Positions 45,322 to 52,999 of a stretch of 64,000 nucleotides of DNA are shown here, in pieces. Source of the DNA: Bradyrhizobium sp. STM 3843 (GTDB lineage Bacteria > Pseudomonadota > Alphaproteobacteria > Rhizobiales > Xanthobacteraceae). Positions within the stretch are counted from its first letter, which is position 1. Every line of letters starts with the position of its first letter. A program made the translations under genes and the position numbers. Location of the stretch: NCBI RefSeq assembly GCF_000239815.1, contig NZ_CAFK01000085.1, positions 1 through 64,000 of the forward strand, given 5' to 3'. The notes beneath the pieces are model-generated. The model made no database searches and was not told the DNA's origin. It saw nothing but the letters and a program-made list of their open reading frames with translations.

Positions 45322-45437
45322 TCGTCCCCGCGAACGCGGGGACCCATAGCCACTGGCGGACGTGCTGACGGTCGGTCTCTCCCAGCGCGCCTCAAACTGA
45401 CATCACGCGCTATGGGTCCCGGCGTTCGCCGGGACGA
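45322..45437. repeat. Interspersed palindromic repeat (GGGACCCATAGC type)
   Basis: Outer arms TCGTCCCCGCGAACGCGGGG (45322 on) and its counterpart ending CGGGACGA at 45437, each with its own internal hairpin, flank a unique middle of about 60 bases. ACCCATAGC and GCTATGGGT mark the inner ends. It fills the space between converging genes. Confidence 0.75.
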
Positions 45438-45498
45438 GGATAGGAAACGGCGTGCCCAACATGCTCCGTTCGCTGACGCGCCTCGCAAGGACGGAGGA

Positions 45499-45885
45499 CT
45501 AGGCATCACCATCCGTCCTTCCCGCTTCGCGCCGGTAGGACGCATAGTTCGGCTGGTCGACGGCAAGCTTGTCGAGCGTGGTCTGCCAGAGATGCTCCTT
45601 CAGGCCCGGCGTTGAAAGATCCATCGCGCCGCTGGCGATCTTGTCGGCGAGCGCGCGGTTCAAGTCGGAAAGTGACCCATCCGCGGCGAGCAACGCTTTC
45701 AGCCGCGCCAGCTCTGCGGCTTCGCCCTGCTCCGCCGAGGTCAGTTGCCGCGCCACCAGATCCAGCGCGTTGATGCCGACGCGCAGCTTGAAGCCCTGAT
45801 GGCCCGAGATCAGGGGCGCGATGTCGTTGCGCAGGAAATCGGCGACGGCCTTGGCCAATTCCGCGGGTGTCGGCTCGTCCTGCAT
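45499..45885 (-). CDS. DUF6285-family protein (LvaB-like small partner)
   Basis: 128 aa from the ATG at 45885 (GGAG nine bases upstream); longer starts read into an interspersed repeat. It is helical and acidic with PTPAELAKAVADFLRNDIAP at its start and ISGHQGFKLRVGINALDLVARQL, the DUF6285 core. The family occurs next to APH-type phosphotransferases of acyl-CoA pathways, where the small protein is thought to assist the kinase. That matches this position, 57 bases downstream of the phosphotransferase. I have no direct activity evidence. Confidence 0.78.
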   Translation of the reverse strand: MQDEPTPAELAKAVADFLRNDIAPLISGHQGFKLRVGINALDLVARQLTSAEQGEAAELARLKALLAADGSLSDLNRALADKIASGAMDLSTPGLKEHLWQTTLDKLAVDQPNYASYRREAGRTDGDA

Positions 45886-45901
45886 AAGGCTCTCCATTCT
45901 T

Positions 45902-45949
45902 GGCATGATCTGATTCCGAAAACCGGTTCCCACTTTTCGGGATCATGCC
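45902..45949. repeat. Rhizobial interspersed repeat (CCGAAAACCGGTTCCCAC type)
   Basis: GGCATGATC (45902-45910) and GATCATGCC (45941-45949) are exact inverted ends around CCGAAAACCGGTTCCCAC and TTTTCGG. I recall this motif as common in Rhizobiales genomes. It fills the gap between two genes of one operon and contains the stop codon of the upstream phosphotransferase (45943-45945). Confidence 0.8.
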
Positions 45950-46935
45950 GCTCCCCTCGGCGCAAGCAGCCGCAACAAATCGATTTCCGTCTCCGAGGCG
46001 CGGCGGCCGATCATCGCGCGCTCCATTGAATGATCGGGCGCCTCACGGAAGCGCTGCATCATGCCGCAGCACATCACGCCCCAGCGCAGCGTGCCCATGA
46101 CCTCCCAGAACATCACGCGCGCGGCGTCGACCTTGCGACCTGCCGCCTCGTACCCCGCAAACAGGTCTTCACGCGCGCCGAAGCCGCCGACCGGCTTGTC
46201 GATCTCGCCGAAGCGCCAGGAGTTGACGCAGATCCAGCCGAGATCCTCCATCGGGTCGCCGAGATGGGCGAGCTCCCAGTCGAGCACGGCGCGGACGCCG
46301 TCGGGACCGATGATCAGGTTGCCGTGGCGGAAATCGCCATGCACCAACGTCACCTCCGCGGGCGGACCGGGATCGTGCTCGGCCAACCAGCGCAGCGCCA
46401 GCTCGAACACCGGCCGCGGCCAGCCGAAGCTGCGATATTCGCGCGTGAGCTCGGCGATCTCCTTTGTCGCGCTCAACTCGCGCAGGCTCGTCGGCAGTTC
46501 GTCGCGGGCAACGCCGTGAATGCCCGCGGCGATACCGCCGAGCTGCCGCGCCAGATGCGGCCGCACATCGGCGAAATCAGCATCGCGCAGGATCTTGCGC
46601 GCGATGGTCTCGCCTTCGATCCGCTGCATGATGAAGCCGGTGCCGAGCTCGTCGTCCGGCGTCAACAGATGCAGCACGCGCGGCGACGGCACGCCGGCCT
46701 CATAAGCCAGCTGCATCAGCGCCGCCTCGTTGTCGAGGCCCGCCGCGCGTCCCGGTGCTGCGCCATAGCCCTTCGGCGCGCGGCGCAGGATCGCGCCAAT
46801 AGCACCATCGGGATGAACGATGTCGAAGCGCCAGGTCTCCTGGCTGGCGCCGCCCGACAGCATTGCAGCCCCCGTCACGCCGGTCGCACCCGGCATGAAT
46901 CGCGCGACGCAGCGGGACAGCGCCGCCTCGATCAT
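45943..46935 (-). CDS. APH-type phosphotransferase (LvaA / ACAD10-kinase-like)
   Basis: 330 aa from the ATG at 46935, overlapping the upstream stop (ATGA). It is an aminoglycoside-phosphotransferase fold: His199-Gly-Asp201 (LVHGDFRHGN) with Asn206, and Asp219 in LDWELAHLGDP. The early LSGGASQETWRFD and GAAPGRAAGLDNEAALM blocks match kinases that act on hydroxyacyl-CoA, as in LvaA and the kinase part of ACAD10/11. It would phosphorylate a 4-hydroxyacyl-CoA so that the dehydrogenase-like partner can remove the phosphate. The last three residues and stop lie in an interspersed repeat. Antibiotic resistance is unlikely from context. Confidence 0.82.
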   Translation of the reverse strand: MIEAALSRCVARFMPGATGVTGAAMLSGGASQETWRFDIVHPDGAIGAILRRAPKGYGAAPGRAAGLDNEAALMQLAYEAGVPSPRVLHLLTPDDELGTGFIMQRIEGETIARKILRDADFADVRPHLARQLGGIAAGIHGVARDELPTSLRELSATKEIAELTREYRSFGWPRPVFELALRWLAEHDPGPPAEVTLVHGDFRHGNLIIGPDGVRAVLDWELAHLGDPMEDLGWICVNSWRFGEIDKPVGGFGAREDLFAGYEAAGRKVDAARVMFWEVMGTLRWGVMCCGMMQRFREAPDHSMERAMIGRRASETEIDLLRLLAPRGAA

Positions 46936-47726
46936 TGGCCCCGAAACTTGGCGGGACGCTTTTCCAGAAACGCGCCGACGCCCTCCTTGAAATCCTCGGT
47001 CCTCCCGGCGACGCGCTGGAGCTGGAATTCCAGGTTGAGCTGGTCCTCGAACGAGTTCTCCGGACTGTCCCAATAGAGCCTGCGGATCAGCGACAGCGCC
47101 ACCGTCGGGCCGCTGGCGAGTTCACGGGCGAGCTTCATCGCCTCCTCCATCAGCGCGCCGTCGTCGTAGACGCGGTTGACGAGCCCCCACTGCAGCGCCG
47201 TCTCGGCCGGAAGCTTCTCGCCCATCAGCGACAGCTCGATCGCGCGCGCCTTGCCGACCAAGCGCGGCAGCAGCCAGGTCGAGCCGCAGTCCGGCACCAG
47301 GCCGATGCGGCGGAACGCCTGCAGGAAATAGGCGGACTTTGCGCACAGGATCATGTCGCCCATCAGTGCAAAGCTCATCCCGGCGCCGGCGGCGGGGCCG
47401 TTCACGGCGGTGACGATCGGGCAATGCAGGTTGCGCAGCCGACGCAGGAACGGATGAAACGCGGTCTCCAGCGCCGCGCCGGCATTGCTGCGACCCGGCT
47501 TGGCCTGCGTATTGCGGCCCTGCAGATTGGCGCCGGTGCAGAATGCGCGGCCGGCGCCGGTGAGCACCAGGCAGCGCACCTCGGCCTTCCTCTCCTCGAT
47601 CTCGTCGAGCGCCTCGGCGAGGCCACCGAGCATGTCGATCGAGACCGCGTTCATGACCTCCTGATGGTCGAGCGTCAGAACGGCGACCGATCCTTCAATA
47701 TCCAGCGTGACGTGTTTGAACTGCAT
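46932..47726 (-). CDS. PaaG-like enoyl-CoA isomerase/hydratase family protein
   Basis: 264 aa crotonase. Both hydratase glutamates are missing: the first is Ser118 (AGMSFALMGD), the second Phe138 (FLQAFRRIG). Asp146 in LVPDCGSTWLLPRLVG is present, as in PaaG, the ring-1,2-epoxyphenylacetyl-CoA isomerase, and its double-bond-shifting relatives. Isomerase activity is therefore more likely than hydration. It is the first gene of a three-gene operon with the phosphotransferase and DUF6285 genes; no other paa genes are near, so phenylacetate itself is doubtful. Confidence 0.82.
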   Translation of the reverse strand: MQFKHVTLDIEGSVAVLTLDHQEVMNAVSIDMLGGLAEALDEIEERKAEVRCLVLTGAGRAFCTGANLQGRNTQAKPGRSNAGAALETAFHPFLRRLRNLHCPIVTAVNGPAAGAGMSFALMGDMILCAKSAYFLQAFRRIGLVPDCGSTWLLPRLVGKARAIELSLMGEKLPAETALQWGLVNRVYDDGALMEEAMKLARELASGPTVALSLIRRLYWDSPENSFEDQLNLEFQLQRVAGRTEDFKEGVGAFLEKRPAKFRGQ

Positions 47727-47900
47727 GGTTTCCTCTCAAGCGCTCGCCGAGGCCGGCATTCTTTGGCGTGGAAATTTCACCGGCGGCGTGCGTCGTGGCG
47801 ACATATTTGATTTTTGCAGGCGCCTTGTCCATGCTTGCCGGATCGGAAGGATCTGCCAAAAGCGCACAGCGGCTGCGCGGCACAACATACGGAAACGCCC

Positions 47901-48680
47901 ATGACCATTTTCGATCTCACCGGCCGCGTGGCCGTCGTCACCGGCGGCAATGGGGGCATAGGCCTCGGCATCGCCCAGGCACTTGCGTCCAGTGGCTGCA
48001 ACGTTTCGATCTGGGGCCGCAATGCCGAGAAGAACCAGGCTGCTGCCAGCTCGATGGCGGCCGGCCCCGGAAAGATCGACACCCGCATCTGCGACGTCAC
48101 CAATCCTGCCTCCGTGAACGAGGCCATGAAGGCGACGCTCGACCGGTTCGGCCGCGTTGACGGCTGCTTTGCCAATGCCGGCATCGGCGGCGGCGGTCGC
48201 AGATCCTTCATCGAGCGCAGCGAGGAGGAGTGGCGCACGATGTTTTCGACCAATCTCGACGGCGTCTTCCATGCCTTCCAGTCCGCCGCCAAGCACATGA
48301 CCGAGCGCGCGCAAAATGGCGACGCGTTCGGCCGGCTGGTGGCCACCTCGAGCCTGGCTTCGCTGTTCGGCACCGCCCGCAACGAGCACTATGCCGCGAC
48401 TAAGGCTGCGATCAACGCGCTGTGCCGGGCGCTCGCCGTCGAGCTGGCGCGCTATGGCATCACCGCCAATGCGATCCTGCCGGGCTGGATCAAGAGCGAC
48501 ATGACCGCAGGCCTGATGGCCAACGACAAGTTCGTCGCCAATGTGATGCCGCGCATTCCGATGCGCCGCTTCGGCGAGCCCTCCGATTTCGGCGGCATCG
48601 CGGTGTACCTGATGAGCAAGGCCTCGTCGTATCACACCGCGGATTGCTTCGTGATCGACGGCGGCTATACGGCCTTCTGA
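47901..48680 (+). CDS. SDR dehydrogenase (LvaD-like candidate)
   Basis: 259 aa from the ATG at 47901 (GGAAACGCCC upstream); the frame is open further 5' but without a site. TGGNGGIG at 15-22, NAG at 92-94, Ser150/151, Tyr164 and Lys168 (YAATKAA) are the expected SDR residues, ending with VIDGGYTAF. It is divergent from the PaaG-like gene across 174 bases. A hydroxyacyl-CoA or related alcohol dehydrogenase is likely; neighbours suggest the SDR step of a 4-hydroxy-acid pathway, but substrate is not readable. Confidence 0.82.
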   Translation: MTIFDLTGRVAVVTGGNGGIGLGIAQALASSGCNVSIWGRNAEKNQAAASSMAAGPGKIDTRICDVTNPASVNEAMKATLDRFGRVDGCFANAGIGGGGRRSFIERSEEEWRTMFSTNLDGVFHAFQSAAKHMTERAQNGDAFGRLVATSSLASLFGTARNEHYAATKAAINALCRALAVELARYGITANAILPGWIKSDMTAGLMANDKFVANVMPRIPMRRFGEPSDFGGIAVYLMSKASSYHTADCFVIDGGYTAF

Positions 48681-48908
48681 GACCGGCCTGGACGCGCGGC
48701 GCGAAGTGCGTGCGAATCGCGGCTCTTCGTCGCGCGCACCAACGTCTGCAAGCTCCCGCCGTTCAGCTCGCCTTGCGCGGAACAGGGTTCCGTTCCCGCG
48801 GCGTTCTGTCACGTTTCTGAAATTTAATGGCCGCGTCTCTGCGACAGGGTGATGAAACGTGCGTTGCTTCGTTTTAGATAACTCAAAAAGTTGATCGGGA
48901 CGGAAGCG

Positions 48909-49751
48909 ATGAAACGGGGAATAACGGTTCTGGCGTGCGTGTCTGCCTTGGCCGTCGCGGGCTATGTCGCGATGAGCAAATGGGGAATCGAACACGACAG
49001 TCTGGACCTCTACGACGCCGCGCGGCAACGCCCGGTGACGGTCGATGTCGCCGTCCGCAAGGATTATGAGATGAAGGCCGAAGCCGGCATCCGGCCTCTG
49101 CCGGTTGCCGTCATCAGCAACGGTAACACGGTCAGGAACACCGAGTATTCCTTCCTCGCCAACGTGTTTGCCGCGCGCGGCTATCTCGTCGCCAGCATCC
49201 AGCAGGATCTGCCGACCGATCCGCCGCTCGTAACCAAGATCGGCATGCCCTATGTCGGGCGGCTGCCGGTCTATGAGAAAGGCGAGGCCAACATCCTGTT
49301 CGTGCTGAGCGAGTTGAAGAAGCGGCGTCCGAATGCCGACTACACGCATCTGACCCTGGTCGGCCATTCCAACGGGGGCGACACCGCGATGTATTTCGCC
49401 AAGGAACATCCGGACCTGGTGTCGCAGGTCGTCACGCTCGATAATCTGCGCGTTCCTTTCGTGATCCGCGACAAGCTCAAGATCCTGTCCTTCCGCTCCG
49501 ACGACCCCGTGTTCAAGACCGACCCCGGCGTGCTGCCCGCGCCGCAGGTGGCGAAGAAAGACGGGATCGATATCGTCAAGACCCATTTCCAGCACACCTG
49601 GATGAGCGACCGTGGTCCCGACAGCGTCAAGGAGCGGATCCAGGCGACGCTCGACAGCTTCCTCGGCGGCGACTCGTCGAGCGACCTTGCGCCGGCGCCG
49701 ACCGACCCCAACAGCCTGCTTGTCAACAACGGCGCAGCTGCGCTGCCGTGA
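48909..49751 (+). CDS. Membrane-anchored alpha/beta hydrolase
   Basis: 280 aa from the ATG at 48909 (GGAAGCG upstream). Residues 3-22 are a hydrophobic signal or anchor (GITVLACVSALAVAGYVAM). The core has the nucleophile elbow GHSNGGD (Ser near residue 157), an acid candidate in SFRSDDP and a His in HFQHTWMSD. It probably faces the periplasm. The low-complexity C-terminus (SSSDLAPAPTDPN) is unstructured. I cannot assign a substrate; lipase, esterase and peptidase are open. Confidence 0.78.
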   Translation: MKRGITVLACVSALAVAGYVAMSKWGIEHDSLDLYDAARQRPVTVDVAVRKDYEMKAEAGIRPLPVAVISNGNTVRNTEYSFLANVFAARGYLVASIQQDLPTDPPLVTKIGMPYVGRLPVYEKGEANILFVLSELKKRRPNADYTHLTLVGHSNGGDTAMYFAKEHPDLVSQVVTLDNLRVPFVIRDKLKILSFRSDDPVFKTDPGVLPAPQVAKKDGIDIVKTHFQHTWMSDRGPDSVKERIQATLDSFLGGDSSSDLAPAPTDPNSLLVNNGAAALP

Positions 49752-49817
49752 AGTGACACGCAGATGTGCATTCACCTCCTCGCGGCGCGATCGGCGTCCG
49801 AGTTGTTCTGATCGAGA

Positions 49818-50205
49818 CCCTCTTGATAACGAGAGGGCGCAGGGAAGACCGGGCGTTGGCCTCGCCCATGGCCCGCCTGCAACAAGGAAAGCAGGCGGCA
49901 GTCACCACAGGTCTGGCCGAAACTCCCGGCCTTCCCTGCGCGATGGCTTTACGGCTTATACGCGCTCTCCTTGGGGACCGGCTTTCTTGCCCCCATTTTC
50001 GCGACAACGCTGACGCGTTGCGCGGACATCAGCACCGGGATGCCAGGACCACGCGACTTCGCCGTGCGCCGTGAGTTGTTCGTCCGCGTGACCTCACGCT
50101 GCAACCCAAAGCGCCCACCGCATCCCCGCCCCGCGTATCGTGACGACGCGCGTACGCCCCTCTCATCGAGGCGGGATGGCGCACACTATGCACGAATTCT
50201 GAAAA
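49818..50205. repeat. Large folded intergenic element
   Basis: Helices visible by eye: CCCTCT/AGAGGG (49818-49823 with 49832-49837), CGCAGGGAAG/CTTCCCTGCG (49838-49847 with 49931-49940), CCGGG/CCCGG (49849-49853 with 49925-49929) and CCGCCTGC/GCAGGCGG (49873-49880 with 49891-49898). Together they make a branched fold of about 125 bases. The following 260 bases (CACGCGACTTCGCCG, CCCCTCTCATCGAGG) look like the downstream half of an element I recall as recurrent in Bradyrhizobium. Only one copy is in this window, so the repeat status rests on memory. Confidence 0.55.
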
Positions 50206-50390
50206 AACGAAACAGAAATAATTTCGCTGATGGAGCCGAGCGGGACGATCCGCTTGACCCGATTGCGCAAATTGATCTTTCCGCGCATGCCGATTTACGG
50301 CGGTCGGGCGCGTTTCAGCCGCCGCATCCCCTCTCATCGTGAGATGCTTTGCCCGACAGGCAGCATTTGCAGGCTTAAGCCAAACTCGCT

Positions 50391-50429
50391 GTCATTCCGG
50401 GGCGCAAGAGTGCGCGAGCCCGGAACGAC
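50391..50429. repeat. Interspersed palindromic repeat (family A, minimal)
   Basis: GTCATTCCGG pairs with CCGGAACGAC around a GCGCAAGAGTGCGC hairpin. It lies just beyond the 3' end of the following minus-strand gene. Confidence 0.7.
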
Positions 50430-50459
50430 GATCGAGACAAACTGCGTCCGTGCAGCAGC

Positions 50460-50747
50460 TCACTTCTTTGAGGGCGACTTCGCCGCGGGGCCATTCTTGT
50501 TCCCCGGCATGCCCTTGATGTTGGACGGATCCTGCGCGCTGACATCAGGGTTCTGCCGGCTCATCGACGAGCTGGAGCCGACCGTGCCCTTGTCGGTGGG
50601 CGGACCGTTCTTGTTCCCCGGGGCGCCCTGGATACCGGCGCCGGAATTCTGCGCGCTCGGCGGATTGTTCTGAGCCCCGCTTTGCGCCGATGCCGCACTT
50701 GCAGACAGCAGACACGCGATCGCAATTGCACTCACCATCGCTTTCAT
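50460..50747 (-). CDS. Small exported protein with PGNKNGP repeats
   Basis: 95 aa from the ATG at 50747, nine bases after a clear GGAGG. Residues 1-22 are a Sec signal (AMVSAIAIACLLSASAASA). The 73-residue mature peptide is Asn/Gly/Pro/Ser/Gln-rich without hydrophobic core and carries PGNKNGP twice, at 43-49 and 81-87. It ends in a basic tail (AAKSPSKK). It is probably a disordered periplasmic or secreted peptide. I know similar small proteins from this group of bacteria only as hypothetical. Confidence 0.8.
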   Translation of the reverse strand: MKAMVSAIAIACLLSASAASAQSGAQNNPPSAQNSGAGIQGAPGNKNGPPTDKGTVGSSSSMSRQNPDVSAQDPSNIKGMPGNKNGPAAKSPSKK

Positions 50748-50924
50748 GGCGTACCTCCAAAACGAGTATTTTGTGCAGTTCGAACGTCGCGGCAGCCGCG
50801 GCGTTCCGACAACCGGCAAATTAAAGCTGCCCCGTTCCGCTCGGCTCCTGCCCGCTTTATCGGCTTTATGGCCACGCTGCATCGCACTACGCTCGGCGAT
50901 GAAGCCAACAAGCAGGACCCGTCC

Positions 50925-51536
50925 ATGGAATATCTTCCCACCGATCTGTCCCCGCGCGAGCGCTACAAGATCCTGACCTCCTTTGTGCTGCCGCGGCCGA
51001 TCGCCTGGGTCACCAGCATGGGCGAGACCGGCGTCGTCAACGCGGCGCCATTCTCGTTCTTCAACGTGCTCGGCGAGGATCCGCCGCTCTGCGTGTTCGC
51101 GATCAACCTGCGCCCCGACGGCCGCACCAAGGACACGCTGGTCAACATTCGCCGCTCAGGCGAGTTCGTGGTGCACATCACCGACGAGCCGCTGGCCCAG
51201 GCGATGCACGACACCGGCGGCGACTTTCCCCCCGATGTCAGCGAGCCCGATCATCTCGGGCTGAATCTCGCGCCCTCCAGCACGGTGCTGGTGCCGCGGC
51301 TTGCCGAGGCGCCGTTCGCCATGGAATGCAGGACCTGGAAGATCATCGACGTCAACGGCGACCGCCAGCTGGTGTTCGGCGAAGGCGTCAACTTCCACAT
51401 CCGCGACGAGTTGTGGGACCGCGAGAAGATGCGGGTGCATATGGAGCTGTTCCACCCGGTCGGGCGCATGTTCGCCGACCGCTATTGCCGCACCAATGAC
51501 CGGATGGATTTTCCGCCGGCGAAGGGAGAAGGATAA
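50925..51536 (+). CDS. Flavin reductase family protein (FMN-binding split barrel)
   Basis: 203 aa from the ATG at 50925 (AGGA upstream), starting EYLPTDLSPRERYKIL. The segment VLPRPIAWVTSMGETGVVNAAPFSFFN is the FMN-binding signature of the flavin reductase-like split-barrel family. Such proteins reduce FMN for a monooxygenase or act as flavoprotein oxidoreductases. No monooxygenase partner is adjacent, so the role is open. It is a single-gene unit. Confidence 0.85.
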   Translation: MEYLPTDLSPRERYKILTSFVLPRPIAWVTSMGETGVVNAAPFSFFNVLGEDPPLCVFAINLRPDGRTKDTLVNIRRSGEFVVHITDEPLAQAMHDTGGDFPPDVSEPDHLGLNLAPSSTVLVPRLAEAPFAMECRTWKIIDVNGDRQLVFGEGVNFHIRDELWDREKMRVHMELFHPVGRMFADRYCRTNDRMDFPPAKGEG

Positions 51537-51945
51537 CGGTCTTTCGCCGCCGTTTGCTTGTCCCGGACGCGGTGCGGCACGCAGTGACGAGCCGCAGAGC
51601 CGGGACCCAGAAGCCTCATGCCCGACTTCACGCGGGAGTACGGCGTAGCCCTGCTCGGCTCTTTCGAACTTTTGAGTCGATCCGCGAAGCTCGATCGCGC
51701 GAATGTTCTGACGCGCTGGCGACGTGCGTAGATGCTCGCACTGATCGCGCAATCAGATCCAATTGCCGGAATTCAACAGGCCAGCTCAATACTCTCGCGG
51801 CGTGACTGGGTCCCGGCTCTGCGGCGCAGCACTTCGTGCTGCACCGCGTCCGGGACACGAGAGCAGCGCGCAGCGGCATCAGCGATGTCTCCGGGCCAAA
51901 CACGGCGTGGCCAAGACGATCTCCTGAGCGGCTACACTGCGCCGA
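51537..51945. other. Gene-free gap bounded by converging genes, holds an inverted-repeat element
   Basis: The gap contains a 299-base element with 52-base inverted ends (51559-51857), described separately. No frame with a ribosome site or a recognisable product was found; the bases after 51857 are unremarkable. Confidence 0.65.
51559..51857. repeat. Element with 52-bp terminal inverted repeats
   Basis: The left arm (51559-51610, starting TGTCCCGGACGCGGTGC) and right arm (51806-51857) are inverted copies with only a handful of mismatches. They enclose about 195 bases of unique sequence including GTTCTGACGCGCTGGCG. No transposase is encoded. It could be a miniature mobile element, or two REP units in opposite orientation. 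Confidence 0.7.
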
Positions 51946-52824
51946 CTACCCTCCCTCCCCGATCTTGTCCTGCGTCCTGGTCTCGAAGTCCGATGCATCG
52001 TGGCGTTCGTGCAGCTGGCTCTTGGGATCGCCGAAGACGCGGTTGACCATGCGGCCGCGCTTCACCGCGGGCCGCTGCGCGATCTGGTCGGTCCAGCGCT
52101 GCACGTTCTTGTAGTCGTCGACCGACAGGAATTCGCCGGCCCCATAAATCAGTCCCTTGGCAAGCGCGCCGTACCACGGCCACACCGCGATGTCGGCGAT
52201 CGTATAGTCCGTGCCCGCGAGATATTCGCTCTCCGCCAGGCGCCGGTCGAGCACGTCGAGCTGGCGCTTCACCTCCATCGCGAACCGGTCGATCGCATAT
52301 TCGATCTTGCTCGGCGCATAGGCGTAGAAATGCCCGAAGCCGCCGCCGAGATAGGGCGCGGCCCCCATCTGCCAGAATAGCCAGGACAAGCATTCGGCGC
52401 GCTGCGCCGGCGCGGTCGGCAGGAATGCATTGCCGAACTTCTCGGCGAGATAGACCAGGATCGACCCCGATTCGAACACGCGGATCGGCGCCTCGCCGCT
52501 GCGATCCATCAGCGCCGGAATCTTCGAGTTCGGATTGATCGCAACGAAGCCCGAGCCGAACTGGTCGCCCTCACTGATGCGGATCAGCCAGGCGTCGTAC
52601 TCCGCACCGGAATGGCCGAGCGCGAGCAGCTCCTCCAGCATCACCGTCACCTTGACGCCGTTGGGCGTTGCCAGCGAGTAGAGCTGCAAAGGATGACGGC
52701 CGACCGGCAATTCCTTCTCATGCGTCGGACCCGCGATCGGGCGGTTGATGCTGGCGAATTGGCCGCCGCTCGGCTTGTTCCAGGTCCAGACCTTGGGTGG
52801 CGTATAGGCGGTTTCGTCAGACAC
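51946..52824 (-). CDS. yghU: YghU-type glutathione-dependent disulfide-bond oxidoreductase
   Basis: 292 aa, closely resembling E. coli YghU (nu-class GST) along its length: KVWTWNKPSGGQFASINRP at the start, GRHPLQLYSLATPNG, VMLEELLALG, NPNSKIPAL, ESGSILVYLAEKFG, LGGGFGHFYAYAP and the C-terminal LHERHDASDFET. The family binds two glutathiones and reduces organic peroxides and disulfides. It is cytoplasmic and stands alone. The first ATG fits the family start. Confidence 0.93.
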   Translation of the reverse strand: MSDETAYTPPKVWTWNKPSGGQFASINRPIAGPTHEKELPVGRHPLQLYSLATPNGVKVTVMLEELLALGHSGAEYDAWLIRISEGDQFGSGFVAINPNSKIPALMDRSGEAPIRVFESGSILVYLAEKFGNAFLPTAPAQRAECLSWLFWQMGAAPYLGGGFGHFYAYAPSKIEYAIDRFAMEVKRQLDVLDRRLAESEYLAGTDYTIADIAVWPWYGALAKGLIYGAGEFLSVDDYKNVQRWTDQIAQRPAVKRGRMVNRVFGDPKSQLHERHDASDFETRTQDKIGEGG

Positions 52825-52999
52825 GGCATCCTCCGAACATCACGGGCGCGAAGCCGGTTCTATGCGCTGGGCGGGCCAAGCGGAAGTCCAGCCTGCGCGT
52901 CTGCGTTGCGCATTTCTGCATTGCCTGCGCCGCGTTGCGATGACAGAACGATCCCACAGAACATAACGGCCCTCAATGGGCTGCACCCTCGGAAACGCC

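Larger units (their letters stand above)
49752..50459. other. Gene-free stretch with a structured repeat-like element
   Basis: No frame is convincing. The first 400 bases form a highly folded element (49818-50205). It is followed by an AT-rich patch near 50205-50225, a repeat-like segment with TTTGCCCGACAGGCA near 50350, and a short family A palindrome at 50391-50429. Short frames here translate into Arg/Pro-rich shadows. Confidence 0.65.

Noticed and set aside
45943..46935. Phosphotransferase as an aminoglycoside-resistance gene
   Set aside because: Operon context with crotonase and DUF6285 genes and the sequence subgroup point to acyl-CoA metabolism.
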